In this document: positions 45,860-54,812 of the stretch, piece by piece
How positions within the stretch are numbered: position 1 is the first letter of the stretch
How the letters are laid out: each line of letters starts with the position of its first letter
Assembly: GCA_965204685.1 (NCBI GenBank)
Contig: OZ242004.1
Coordinates: 186,001 to 250,000 of the forward strand
Direction of reading: 5' to 3'
DNA length: 64,000 nt
DNA from: Bin87 sp965204685
Lineage (GTDB): Bacteria > Chloroflexota > Dehalococcoidia > Lucifugimonadales > UBA3495
Made by a program: the position numbers and the translations under genes
Notes under the pieces: model-generated
Told to the model about the DNA's origin: nothing
Database searches by the model: none
What the model saw: only the letters and a program-made list of their open reading frames with translations

Positions 45860-46419
45860 ACAACTACCAGCCACCACCCATCCGCAGCAAACGAGAAATC
45901 TGGTCCCAGGGAATACTCGTCTTCTTCCTCGCCTTCGCCGCAACCGCCTTCGTCACCCAGCAGAGCCCCATCTCCAAAACCGTCATCTCACTCGTCGCCA
46001 CCACCTACGTAGCGTTCTTCATCGTCGCCGTGCCCTACATCGTCAGGTGGCATCTCACCTACCCCAACGCCAAGGATTGTGCCCAGCACTTCAAGTTCCG
46101 CAACTCCAGAAAACGCGCCTGGAACGCTCACTTCGCCACCATACTCTGTCCCACCATCCCCTACTGGACGATCAGCCTGGTCACCAACGACCAGGCTTCT
46201 CTCATCACCCACCTCGGTGGCGTTGCCCTACTGACCATCATTTACGCCTTCGTCACTATGCGATTCATCCGCAGGGACTTCGCCCGCCAGCTGGATTATC
46301 ACCGCGAAAACGATTGCCCCGAAACCATCGCCCCACAGGACGCCAACATCGTGGAAGGCGCGGTGACCAGCTCCAACGGAAGCCACCCGACTCACCTTCC
46401 CACTCAACGCTTCCAATAG
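45856..46419 (+). CDS. Membrane protein of the integrative element
   Basis: 187 residues from a TTG overlapping the ATPase stop (TTGA), so coupled to it. Four hydrophobic segments: ILVFFLAFAATAFVT, TVISLVATTYVAFFIVAVPY, ATILCPTIPYWTISLV and GGVALLTIIYAFVTM. The C-terminal tail is polar and acidic. No family recognised. Membrane anchoring of a replication or transfer complex is a guess from position. It ends in TAG. Confidence 0.6.
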   Translation: MNNYQPPPIRSKREIWSQGILVFFLAFAATAFVTQQSPISKTVISLVATTYVAFFIVAVPYIVRWHLTYPNAKDCAQHFKFRNSRKRAWNAHFATILCPTIPYWTISLVTNDQASLITHLGGVALLTIIYAFVTMRFIRRDFARQLDYHRENDCPETIAPQDANIVEGAVTSSNGSHPTHLPTQRFQ

Positions 46420-46556
46420 CGCATTGGCGTCCCACAGCGCGCGTCGAAAACCATCCAGGCCGGGCCACCGGGCCAGCCTTCAAACCAAGCCGGCACGCCC
46501 CCACTGGCGGAGCCGGCCGTATCTTTTCCACCAGCGTACAGGAGCAACATTCTCAC

Positions 46557-47606
46557 ATGACGCTACCCATTGCAGACCCCTTCGGCTTCCACGAACCCGT
46601 CAAAGTACCCGGCGGCGTCCTCGGACTCGGTGTGGCCTACCGCACCTACGAGCCGTGGACCACCAGCCACAGCCAGCAATTCCGCCCCAAGCCGGCCGAA
46701 ACTCCCCTGCTCACCATGAACCGCCAGTATTGGGTCAACCCGCCCGACAGCCCAGTGGGCTACCCGGTGGCCGAAGCCACCTGCAGCGTCAACTTCTACG
46801 CCGGGTCCGGCAACCCCGAGCCCGACCTCCCGCTCATGCGCAACTTCCTCAAAGAGGTCGAGGAAAACGCCCGTTAGAACGGCACCATCCTCCACTACGT
46901 GGACGAAGCCTGGCTCGCATCCTACTGGGCGCCCGAAATCGACCGGCGCAACTACCCGGAAGGCCGCCGGCGCCTCTCACCAGTCGAGTATGCCTTTCAG
47001 CCCGACCGCTCTCTCCCCGAACCCGTAACCGTCGCCCTCCACGACGCGCTCATCCACGAAGACCTCGGCTTCCAGCTCACCACAGACCGCTCTTCACCCC
47101 ACGTATCGCTCCTCACCATCAGGGATGGCCACCACATCTGGCAGACCGCGGACGAGTGCCTCCAGTGGGTCCTTGACCAGCGCGCCGACTCCCGACACCC
47201 CCACGCCCTCTTCGACTCGATCACCGTGGTCGTCCAACTGCCCGACCGCGACCCCGCAATGATCGAACTTCCCTGCCTGCCTCTAAACGACCGCTGCGCC
47301 TACATCGCCGCGCGATCGGCCACCATCGAGGACATCCACTCCATCCTCAACTACGCCAACCGCTCGCTGGCCAAGTACAACCACGACTACGACGAAAACC
47401 CCTTCGACGACTTCACCAACGACGTTTTCCGCGAGACTTTCGAAGCCGCATGGGCCTCACGCGCGCCCGAGCACGCCCAGACCGCCTACGAGGCCCACAA
47501 GTTCAGCGCCATGCTGGCTGACGAACGACACCCTCTTGTACAGCAGCCCATCAGCCTGACCGCTCCCGGCAGCCCGTTCACCATCACCGTCGGCCCCGCC
47601 GCCTGA
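46557..47606 (+). pseudogene. Unknown protein of the integrative element, single in-frame TAG
   Basis: ATG 46557 follows ACAGGAGCAAC. The 349-codon frame is continuous except for TAG at 46875-46877, between FLKEVEENAR and NGTILHYVDEAWLASYW. A GTG at 46899 could start the second part alone. Parts: VGYPVAEATCSVNFYAGSG, then IDRRNYPEGRRRLSPVEYAF and a late helical FRETFEAAWASRAPEHAQTA. No domain recognised. The absence of other lesions suggests a recent mutation, two separate proteins or rare readthrough. Confidence 0.5.
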
Positions 47607-47675
47607 ACAACCCGGCAAACCCGGCGCCACTACCTGTCGCTACCCTCATGGCAAAGCCCATGAGGAGGCGCCACC

Positions 47676-48163
47676 ATGTGCAACGCCCATTTCTCCCCCA
47701 CCGCCGGCATCGCCCTTGACCGGGCCATCGTCATCGCGAAATCGCTCAGCTCCCAACCCGAAATCGAACTCTGCCAGTCAGTCGTCGACCAGCACCTGCA
47801 GCCCCGATGGGTCGATCACATCGACCAGGACTGCGAACCCATTGCCATCATGGAGATCCTGGACCTCCAGGGCAACCACGTTCCCGCCGCCACCATGGTC
47901 CTACGCGGCCGCCCATTCTTCGCCGACGACGCGCTTACCTTCGCGCCGAGTACACCGCGCGCCTCAACCAGCGGGACACCTTCTTCAACAAACTTCTGGG
48001 CAACAGGCCCGGCCGACGGCCCGCCCACCATTGCGCCGGCATCGAGGCCGACACGGTAGCCGCCATGATGGTCCGCTCACTCGCCGTCCTCATCCACCAC
48101 GAGGCCAACCGCGGCTTCTACCAGGATCTCGCCAAGGGCCGGATCTTACCCGATGGACGATGA
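47676..48163 (+). pseudogene. Unknown protein of the integrative element, frameshifted
   Basis: MCNAHFSPTAGIALDRAIVI to TMVLRGRPFFADD in one frame, then a shift near 47930 into AEYTARLNQRDTFFNKLLGN to HHEANRGFYQDLAKGRILPD. GAGGAGGCGCC precedes the ATG. Helical, with a MEILDLQGNHVPAA strand. No family. It is the last gene before the iteron array. Confidence 0.5.
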
Positions 48164-48227
48164 ACGTCCCAAAAACCGCCAAAATCAGCACAAACCACCC
48201 TAATCACCACCGATTTCAGGCCCATTT

Positions 48228-48452
48228 TGTTACAAGTGTTACAAGTGTTAGATGTCTACCCCCCGCGTTAACGTATACCATATGCAGAACGAATATTCGT
48301 CCGGGCTGCTCTATAGGGCGGCTATAGACTTGTAACACTTGTAACACTTGTAACAATTCAGCACGACCCACGCACGAAATCGGCCCGAATCGGCCCCAAA
48401 ATTGTTACAAGTGCCTGTTACAAGTCCACCCCAGGCCTCCGCACTTGTAACA
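48228..48452. repeat. Iteron array, eight TGTTACAAG copies
   Basis: Forward copies at 48228-48236 and 48237-48245 (plus a partial third). Three tandem reverse copies at 48329-48337, 48338-48346 and 48347-48355. Forward copies at 48403-48411 and 48416-48424, and a reverse copy at 48444-48452. An AT-rich stretch (GTTAACGTATACCATATG...GAATATTCG) lies between the first groups. This is the architecture of a replication or partition origin bound by an initiator. Confidence 0.8.
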
Positions 48453-48486
48453 ACGCGCCCCCCTTCCTGCCTTCAAGGACTGCAAT

Positions 48487-48852
48487 TTGACCACAAGACC
48501 AGCCATCCGAGCGCTCACCCACCCGGCCGCCACCATGCTGGCTGCCGCCATCTGCTTCTCCCTCTCCCTACCCCTCATGGCCTGGGGCAACGCCCACGCC
48601 AGCCCGCTCTACTGGTCCATATCCGCCCGACTGGTCAACGGCATCCTGATCATCGCAGCCGCACCGCTGATCGCACGGCCCACGGCCATCCCATGGAAGG
48701 CCATCATCAGAAAACCCCGGGCACTCTGGCTCACCCCCATCTTCGGCACCCAATCGCTTTCCCTCCCCGCAGTGGCTTTCGCCACCGCTTTCGTCGCGCC
48801 AACCGTCGTCGCCTGCATTCTCGCCACCTACCGCCTGGCTACAGGCTTGTGA
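48487..48852 (+). CDS. Membrane protein, possible EamA-type fragment
   Basis: 121 residues from a TTG. Hydrophobic helices: AATMLAAAICFSLSLPLMAW, NGILIIAAAPLIARP, and SLPAVAFATAFVAPTVVACI. The first helix and FSLSLPLMAWGNAHASPLYW recall the start of drug/metabolite (EamA) transporters, but the chain ends after ~3-4 helices, so it would be truncated. The iteron array lies just upstream. Confidence 0.4.
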   Translation: MTTRPAIRALTHPAATMLAAAICFSLSLPLMAWGNAHASPLYWSISARLVNGILIIAAAPLIARPTAIPWKAIIRKPRALWLTPIFGTQSLSLPAVAFATAFVAPTVVACILATYRLATGL

Positions 48853-49099
48853 CATCCGATCGGCTGTACAGGGTGCAAACCGGCGCCGCGATCTAACCAA
48901 GCGCGATCTCGCCAACCGAATCAAGGAACGTGATTCGGAGATCAAAGTTCTCCGTCGCCAACTGGAAAAGAGCGAAACGGGCAACGCCGAGTTCACACCC
49001 GGTTCTCAGGAATCAGGCAATCAACCACGCGAGTTGGAAAAGCAGCGTGACGAGGCTGTCCGGCGTGCCGATGCAGCTGAGGCAAAACTGGTGTCGTGA
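48851..49099 (+). pseudogene. Coiled-coil fragment
   Basis: The frame reads RRRDLTKRDLANRIKERDSE, then IKVLRRQLEKSETGN and a second helix RELEKQRDEAVRRADAAEAK. It has no start codon of its own; the N-terminus appears lost at the junction with the membrane gene. It could be the tail of an element-encoded structural or regulatory protein. Confidence 0.4.
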
Positions 49100-49209
49100 C
49101 CGAAGAAAGTGACGCGCTTTCAGCCGAAATTGAAGGGTTGAAACGACTTTTTCATGACGGGGACTTGCTTGTATACGATGCCGATGAGCTGGACATGGCC
49201 GAAATCTAA
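49096..49209 (+). CDS. 37-residue protein coupled to the coiled-coil frame
   Basis: A GTG at 49096 overlaps the preceding TGA (GTGA). Acidic: VTEESDALSAEIEGLKRLFH, ending in DADELDMAEI. It may be a real small protein or the last exon-like scrap of the same decayed gene. No family. Confidence 0.3.
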   Translation: MTEESDALSAEIEGLKRLFHDGDLLVYDADELDMAEI

Positions 49210-49561
49210 CCCGACGGACTGAGACTACCCTGTTTCAAAGTGAACAACCACGACGCCGGCGCACTGGAACGCACAGCCATGGGCCGCTGGAGTGGGCTCA
49301 ACAAAACCGGTTCCACCAAAGGTTGACTCTTTGCGACCAACGACGGCGGCCGCCAATCCCGTCCTTTCCGCGATCGATTGAGCACGGTTTCAATTTCGCA
49401 AAACCGCGTGTTCTGAACCTGCTGTACGTTGCGGTCACGTAACGGGCAGACCTGTCGGAAGTCGCTTGCTACTGCACTTCTTCGATTGGTTTGACCCGAG
49501 CCAATCGCGGAGCGTCTTCTCGGGTGAGACCCGCTGGCGAGCCGCAAGAACGGAGAATGGC
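49210..49561. other. Upstream region of the excisionase
   Basis: No gene seen. CCCTGTTTCAAAGTGAACA at ~49228 resembles the inner part of the inverted-repeat arms of the MNT-HEPN cassette (CCCCATTTCAAACTGAGCA). GATTGG...CCAATC at ~49483 is a weak operator-like repeat. Confidence 0.3.
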
Positions 49562-49759
49562 ATGACAGAACGTTTGGCATACACGGTCAAGGAAGCCGCC
49601 AGCGCCCTCGGGGTCAGTGAGTGGATGGTTAGGGAAGAGATCCGCCAGCAGCGCATCTACTCGGTCAAGATGGGCGCCCGACTGCTCATCCCCCGCTGGG
49701 CTCTGGACGAAAGATTGAGGCTTCCTCCTGAGGGGGAGGCGCCCGGGGCAACTCCGTAA
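49562..49759 (+). CDS. Excisionase-like HTH protein
   Basis: 65 residues, with ACGGAGAATGGC before the ATG. The whole chain is a MerR/Xis-type winged helix: LAYTVKEAASALGVSEWMVR, then EEIRQQRIYSVKMGARLLIP and RWALDERL. Such proteins bend attachment-site DNA and direct excision. The integrase that should follow is the broken one at 50013. Confidence 0.75.
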   Translation: MTERLAYTVKEAASALGVSEWMVREEIRQQRIYSVKMGARLLIPRWALDERLRLPPEGEAPGATP

Positions 49760-50012
49760 CCGTTTGCTCCGAAGTTCGGCGCGCACTATCACGACGGCGC
49801 GCAATACGCCTCTGGAGTTAGTCTGGAGCGTATGGGGCATCCTGCTGTTTTTGGTTAGCACCGACTTCGATAGTGTTTTCGACCGGGTAGTTCAGCTGTG
49901 TTCGGCGAACGGGAAACACACGATGGCGATCCGATGGCGCCGACGTCTCGCCGGCCAGCACTGACTGCCCCAGGACATTTTTTCAACTCAGCCCCGTCGA
50001 CACAAAAGGCAA
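49760..50012. other. Spacer between excisionase and integrase relic
   Basis: No gene supported here. Confidence 0.3.
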
Positions 50013-50236
50013 ATGATCATGAAAGGAACTATCCGACAACGTAACCCCGGTTCCTGGGAAATCCAGGTGTTCCTGGGACGCGACGCCAACGGCAAACGAA
50101 TGCGTAAAACGGAAACGGTTCGCGGGAAGAAGTCCGACGCCCAACGTGGCTGCGCGAAATCCTGTCTGAATTGGACCGCGGCATCACCCCGTCCAAGACC
50201 CGGCATAAGTTGAGCGATTGGTTGGACAAATGGCTT
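50013..50236 (+). pseudogene. Tyrosine integrase, N-terminal fragment
   Basis: MKGTIRQRNPGSWEIQVFLG to ETVRGKKSDAQR in one frame, then a frameshift into REILSELDRGITPSKTRHKL, SDWLDKWLREK. This is the arm-binding and start of the core-binding domain, closely similar to the start of the intact integrase at 53428. It is cut at ~50236 by IstB sequence. Confidence 0.75.
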
Positions 50237-50672
50237 CGGGAAAAGCTTTCTCGCCCAGGCCCTGGGCTACTCGGCCATCCGCGCCGGACACACCGTGCGC
50301 TTCGTCCACGCCGACGACTTCTTCAGGGCCATGGCTCAGGCCAGAGTGGACAACTCCGTCGACCGAGCCTTCCGGTCCTTCCTCACCCCAGACCTGCTCA
50401 TCCTGGATGACCTGGGGCTCCACCGCCTCACCGCCCAACAGTCGGCGGATCTGTATGACCTCATCCTCAACCGACATCGGGCTTCCAGCTTCATCATCAC
50501 CAGCAACCGTGCCGTGGACGAATGGCTCAGCCTCTTCGATGATCCCATCCTGGACAATAGCGCCCTGGACCGCTTGGCCAACGCCAGTTACCAGATCGTC
50601 ATCGAGGGCGCCAGCTACCGGGAAGGGCTGTCCCCACACCGCGCCCTGCTCAGCAACCAAGAAGGTGATTGA
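50226..50672 (+). pseudogene. IS21 IstB ATPase, 5'-truncated
   Basis: Begins inside Walker A (NGFGKSFLAQALGYSAIRAG), then Walker B DLLILDDLGLHRLTAQQSAD, sensor FIITSNRAVDEWLSLFDDPI and the IstB end DRLANASYQIVIEGASYRE. The N-terminal third and the first half of the P-loop are missing, joined to the integrase fragment. Confidence 0.8.
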
Positions 50673-50767
50673 CCGGCCAACTACAAACTGATAATAGCTA
50701 AATCACCACGCTTTCAGGGTGGGTCAATGACCGGGTCCGTTGAGAAAGTCGCCAACGGGAGCAGGAT

Positions 50768-52273
50768 CTACCGAGATGCGGGCTTGAGGTGTTGTGTCCA
50801 CCAAGTTAGCCATCCAAACCACGATGACCGCACGACGAAATTAGCGACTGTATCGTCAGTGGCGTGCGCCGCGTTGGCGGCAATTGCGTCGGCGGGGTCC
50901 ACCGGATTGGGCGGCCCGACGCCGCGACCCAGTTTCCGCACCATCTTCAGCACGTTGTGAGCCAACGCCGCCATGTAGCCCTCGCAGTCCACCTTCCAGA
51001 GTCCCCGCAACCTGGACTTCTCCCATCCCAATCGGTCGAGAGAAGCGAAGGTTCCTTCCGCGATGGTCTTACGTCGGACGCTCTCAAGCCGGTACGCCGC
51101 AGTGCGGTTGCGCTCCCGGGCTCTCGCATACTCGGGGTGATGGATCGTTACTCCGAAGAAACGTCGTTTTTGCCCTGGCGGGAGGCAGGTGTCCTTGATG
51201 GGGCAGACCTGACAATCCTTCTGACGTGCCACGTATTGGTAGGATCGCTGCCGTTTGTGGTACGTACTCCGGCGCAGGATTTTGCCCTGTGGGCAAACCA
51301 GGTGGTCGCCGTGATAGACGAAATCGCCGCTGGCCACCATGCTGGTTTCCTGCTTGGGATGGATGGGAATGTACGCAGTGATGTCCTATTCCTCCAGCAG
51401 ATGCCGGAGCCGACCATCACTGTAGCCGGTGTAAGCAGCCAGCGACACCGGTTGCAGCGGTAGACCTTCCAGCAGACCAGCGACGGCTTTCGATTCCCGT
51501 TACGAGGCGTAGGTTACCCCTCTGGACAGAATGAACCCGCCCAGGTCGACGATGACGTTCTCCTGGTACTGCAATCCCGACGCCTTGCCGGCCCTGGTGG
51601 TCCTCCAGCGAGCGTCGGTGTCCACCGGGTTCAGCGGCATCCGGCCCTCTGGGCTCTGGAAGTGCCTTACGTTCTCATGCTCAATACCATCGTCATCCAC
51701 GGTGGTCGTGGTCAGCACGAAGAGGCCGTTTTCCTCGATGGCCTGCTCCTTGAACTCCGCCACGGTCAGCCCGCTGGGTTCCAGCCCGTACCCGCTCACG
51801 TTGGCCTTGACCAGGCTGGCATCCACGTACATCTCCGGCGACAACATCCCCAACCGCAGCAGCTCGTCGTTCAGACCGTCGAAGATCGCCGCGAAGCCGT
51901 CCCGACCGATCCGGTCGATGAAGTGGCTGACGGAAGAATGGTCAAACACCGGGTCGTCGATGGTCAGGAAGCAAAACCAGCGGTAGCAGATGTTCTCCGA
52001 GATCGCCGAGCACAGCCGGCGGAACTACGCGATGTTGTACAGCGAGCAGATCAGCAGCGCTCTCACCATCACCTCAGGATGGATGGCGGGTCTGCCGAAG
52101 TCGGGGCAATAGCATTCTTCCAGGGGTTCGACCAGCTTGGCAAAATCCAACTGCTCATCGATCCGGATCAAGAGATGGTTGGGGTCTATGAAGTCCCGCA
52201 ACTGTTTGGAGGTGAACTGAAACAGGGTGGAGTCGCGGCGGCTTCGGTCCAGAGGCTCGATCATATGCACCAT
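50768..52273 (-). pseudogene. IS1182-type transposase with three in-frame stops
   Basis: All segments lie in one frame: IEPLDRSRRDSTLFQFTSKQ to LLICSLYNIA, then TAG (52025). Next come AISENICYRWFCFLTIDDPV and MYVDASLVKANVSGYGLEPS to VTYAS, then TAA (51500). Then YTGYSDGRLRHLLEE and TAG (51386), followed by DITAYIPIHPKQE, the Cys-rich QKDCQVCPIKDTCLPPGQKR and the C-terminal KSRLRGLWKVDCEGYMAALA. The YVDASLVKAN block carries the catalytic Asp. No indels, only nonsense changes. Confidence 0.8.
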
Positions 52274-52344
52274 CGGCAACGGCGGATTTCCCGGCATTGT
52301 AGCCGAACCCATCATTGAACTCCGCGATCAAGCCGGCTTTTTCA

Positions 52345-52690
52345 ACAAGCCCGACCCTCCGGCTACGCTTCTTCTCCCTGGCCGGACGGCTCACCCCCAG
52401 AGCCCGCCGTCTCACCCTTCATCTCCCCCACAACTGGCCCTGGTAAAAGCAGTTCGGCACCGCCCTGGCACGACTACACGCCCTGCCATTCCCTTCCTGC
52501 GCTGCCCTCGGCGTTTGATCTGGCCACGATGACGCCACACGCCTGGCCGATGAGCGCCCAGGTTGGTCTACTGACGGTCTCCGCCTGCAACCTGGTGCCG
52601 AAAATCGCGCCCAGCTTCGCTACTACAGGGTGTCAACATCGCTCTGGCGTGGTGGACATACTTCGCAGCGTCTATTTCGTCGGGCTTAGA
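52345..52690 (+). pseudogene. IS1380 transposase C-terminal relic
   Basis: The + strand reads RFFSLAGRLTPRARRLTLHL, PHNWPW, a stop, KQFGTALARLHALP, then DERPGWSTDGLRLQP, parallel to the last third of the transposase at 24919-26634 (RRRFFSLAGRLTRKARSLIL; QRPGWAPDGHRLRS). Confidence 0.65.
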
Positions 52691-53427
52691 TCCTTGCCAG
52701 ACCCCCTCGGTGCCTCATACCTCGTCTCACCAGCGCCCCGTATCCCTTTGGCGGATTCAGGTGAACCGTGCATCGGAGGCGCGATTGCACCCCCGAAGAC
52801 GTTAGGAATCTGGCTGAAAATCCGGTCGAGGTCACCGATGAAGAGACAATCTGATTTGTCCAGGAGCTGGTTTCGTCATCTTCCGCATCCGCGGCGACAC
52901 AGTATTCTTCCAATTTAGTCGGTGCCTTAGACCGCCTGATCAGCCGGTACGGACTTTGCTCACGCTGGCAATAGCTTGGATTCCCGAAAGCGCAACGGCG
53001 GGCCGCAAACTCAATGTCGGGGGACACAGGGGATTCCAATCAGGGCCTCCACCCTTCCGGAGGGGCAATGCCCAGCCTGTCCCCAAGCGAAACGTGTATT
53101 ACGTTTGGTGGCGATTGCGGGCTGGCGCAGCTCGTTAGGGAGGAGTACTCCCGCACATTGGCAAAACCGGATTCATAACTCGACGGATGCCCACCCTGAA
53201 AATTCGGGGTGTATCTACCAGGCCGCGCCAATGCCCACTGGCATGGTGCGAGTAACCTGGACGATTCAAGCACCGGAAGTCGGTCTGGTAATCGGTTGCT
53301 CCTGATTCGAGCGCGTCCTTTGTGCCGGCGACGAGCGGCTAAATCGGGTGCCGGATATAATAAATCGTCAGGGACAGCGAAGCAGATTGCCAAAGTTCCT
53401 CGTCGCCGCAGAGGAGGCGCATACATC
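52691..53427. other. Intergenic upstream of the integrase
   Basis: No supported gene. The last ~100 bp include GAGGAGGCGC as the integrase ribosome binding site. Confidence 0.35.
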
Positions 53428-54618
53428 ATGACCGGAAGCATCAGAAAACGTAGCCCCGGAAGTTGGGAGCTAACGATAGACCTCGGCCGCGACGCGAATG
53501 GCAAGCGCATCCGCCGTTATGCCTCGGTCAAGGGAACCAAGAAGCAGGCTGATCAGCGGTTGCGTGAGTTGCTTACTGAGCTTGACGGCGGGGTTGTGCC
53601 ATTCACCGGGCGCGTGATGATGCGCGACTGGCTGGACCGCTGGATGTCCGATTGCGTTGAGGGGCATCTGAGCCAGGCCACTCAGGACCGCTACCGCGGC
53701 GTCGTAATACATCACCTGACCCCCGCGTTGGGCCACGTTGAATTGAAGCGGCTCAGCCCAACCCACGTTCAAGCCTTGCAAAAGGCCCTGCTGGACAACG
53801 GCATGGACCCCAATGGTGTCAGTTTGGTGCGCTCCGTGCTGTCCGGGGCTATGAAACATGCCTTGAATTTGGAGATGATATTGAGGGACCCGGTGTCGGC
53901 CGCGAAGGCGCCGCCCGTTCCGGTTCGTGAGGTACAACCGCCGCCAGCCGATGCTGTCATCGAGATGCTTAAATTAGCCAAAGAGAATCATCGGGATTAC
54001 TGGTTATATCCGGCGCTGCACTTGCTGGTGTACACCGGGATACGTCGCGGGGAGCTGCTCGCCCTGCTTTGGGACGCGGTGGACTTCGAGAAATCCGAAA
54101 TCCGAATCACCTCATCCGTGGGGAGACGCTCCGACGGAGTAAACTCGTCCCCACCCAAATCCGCTCGGGGGAATCGGACCGTGAGCTTGGACGCTGGCAC
54201 GTTAGAAGTCCTACGTCGGCATAGAGAACGGCAAGACCGAGATAAAGCAGAGTTGGCGGGGGTTTACGATGACCGCGGCATCGTATTCGCCGACCCGTTG
54301 GGTCAGTGGCTCAATCCGATGAAAATCACCCGCAAGGTGGGCAGCCTAGGCAAACAAGTCGGCCATCCTCAGGCAACGCCTCACAACCTTCGGCACTTCC
54401 ACTGCTCAGTGGCACTGGATCAGAAAACCAATCCTGCTGTGGTATCGCAACGAATGGGGCACGCGAATACGGCAATCACCATGGAGATCTATGCCCACGT
54501 CCTGCCTGGTTGGCAGCAGGAGGCGGCGGACGACTTTGCACGCTTCATCGCCCAGTCTCAAAACAGTTCGAACGACGGTGATGCTGGCGGTGGGACCATT
54601 GATTCCCAGGCGGCCTGA
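53428..54618 (+). CDS. int: Tyrosine recombinase / site-specific integrase
   Basis: 396 residues from ATG 53428. The arm-binding domain MTGSIRKRSPGSWELTIDLG is near-identical in pattern to the truncated integrase at 50013. Core-binding residues ~65-150 hold DRWMSDCVEGHLSQATQDRY. The catalytic domain has Arg I in VYTGIRRGELLALLWDAV, the Lys in the beta-hairpin, HNLRHFHCSVALDQ (H-x-x-R), RMGHANTAITMEIYAH (His and the nucleophile Tyr). It ends 112 bp before a 21-bp copy of a tRNA-Gly 3' end, the expected attachment site. It is probably functional and owned the island to its left. Confidence 0.92.
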   Translation: MTGSIRKRSPGSWELTIDLGRDANGKRIRRYASVKGTKKQADQRLRELLTELDGGVVPFTGRVMMRDWLDRWMSDCVEGHLSQATQDRYRGVVIHHLTPALGHVELKRLSPTHVQALQKALLDNGMDPNGVSLVRSVLSGAMKHALNLEMILRDPVSAAKAPPVPVREVQPPPADAVIEMLKLAKENHRDYWLYPALHLLVYTGIRRGELLALLWDAVDFEKSEIRITSSVGRRSDGVNSSPPKSARGNRTVSLDAGTLEVLRRHRERQDRDKAELAGVYDDRGIVFADPLGQWLNPMKITRKVGSLGKQVGHPQATPHNLRHFHCSVALDQKTNPAVVSQRMGHANTAITMEIYAHVLPGWQQEAADDFARFIAQSQNSSNDGDAGGGTIDSQAA

Positions 54619-54730
54619 TTGCCGACCAATTGCCGACCAAATTGCCGGCACGTGAGGATAGTGAGCGGCACTGGACGGCAGGATTGAGTAGGGGAACCGC
54701 ACCATACAGTACCGTACGCGCGGATATGTA

Positions 54731-54751
54731 CGAATCCCGTCTTCCGCTCCA
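54731..54751 (+). other. Attachment site: 3' end of tRNA-Gly(GCC)
   Basis: CGAATCCCGTCTTCCGCTCC plus A equals the T-loop-to-CCA end of a typical bacterial tRNA-Gly(GCC). The sequence to its left is not tRNA, and a terminator follows at 54764. This is the expected att half-site where a tRNA-targeting integrase joined element and chromosome. Confidence 0.7.
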
Positions 54752-54763
54752 TTTTCACAAATC

Positions 54764-54793
54764 AGAACGGCTCCGATTGGAGCCGTTCTTTTT
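54764..54793. terminator. Terminator, originally of tRNA-Gly
   Basis: AGAACGGCTCC-GATT-GGAGCCGTTCT, a perfect 11-bp stem followed by TTTT. It also lies 20 bp past the SDR stop on the minus strand, so it can serve both directions. Confidence 0.85.
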
Positions 54794-54812
54794 CGTCACG
54801 GCGCGCCGCACG

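Noticed and set aside
48228..48452. CRISPR array
   Set aside because: Repeats are 9 bp, partly in direct contact and in both orientations, with no regular 30-40-bp spacers.
4560..52027. Reassignment of TAG as a sense codon
   Set aside because: Many intact genes here end in TAG at the expected family length (MFS 8427, MNT-HEPN 17490, UvrD 40386, aldo/keto reductase 58398, ICL-family 59404), so TAG works as a stop.
23374..54731. Complete tRNA genes
   Set aside because: Apart from the 21-bp tRNA-Gly end at 54731 I found no cloverleaf with matching acceptor, D and anticodon arms.
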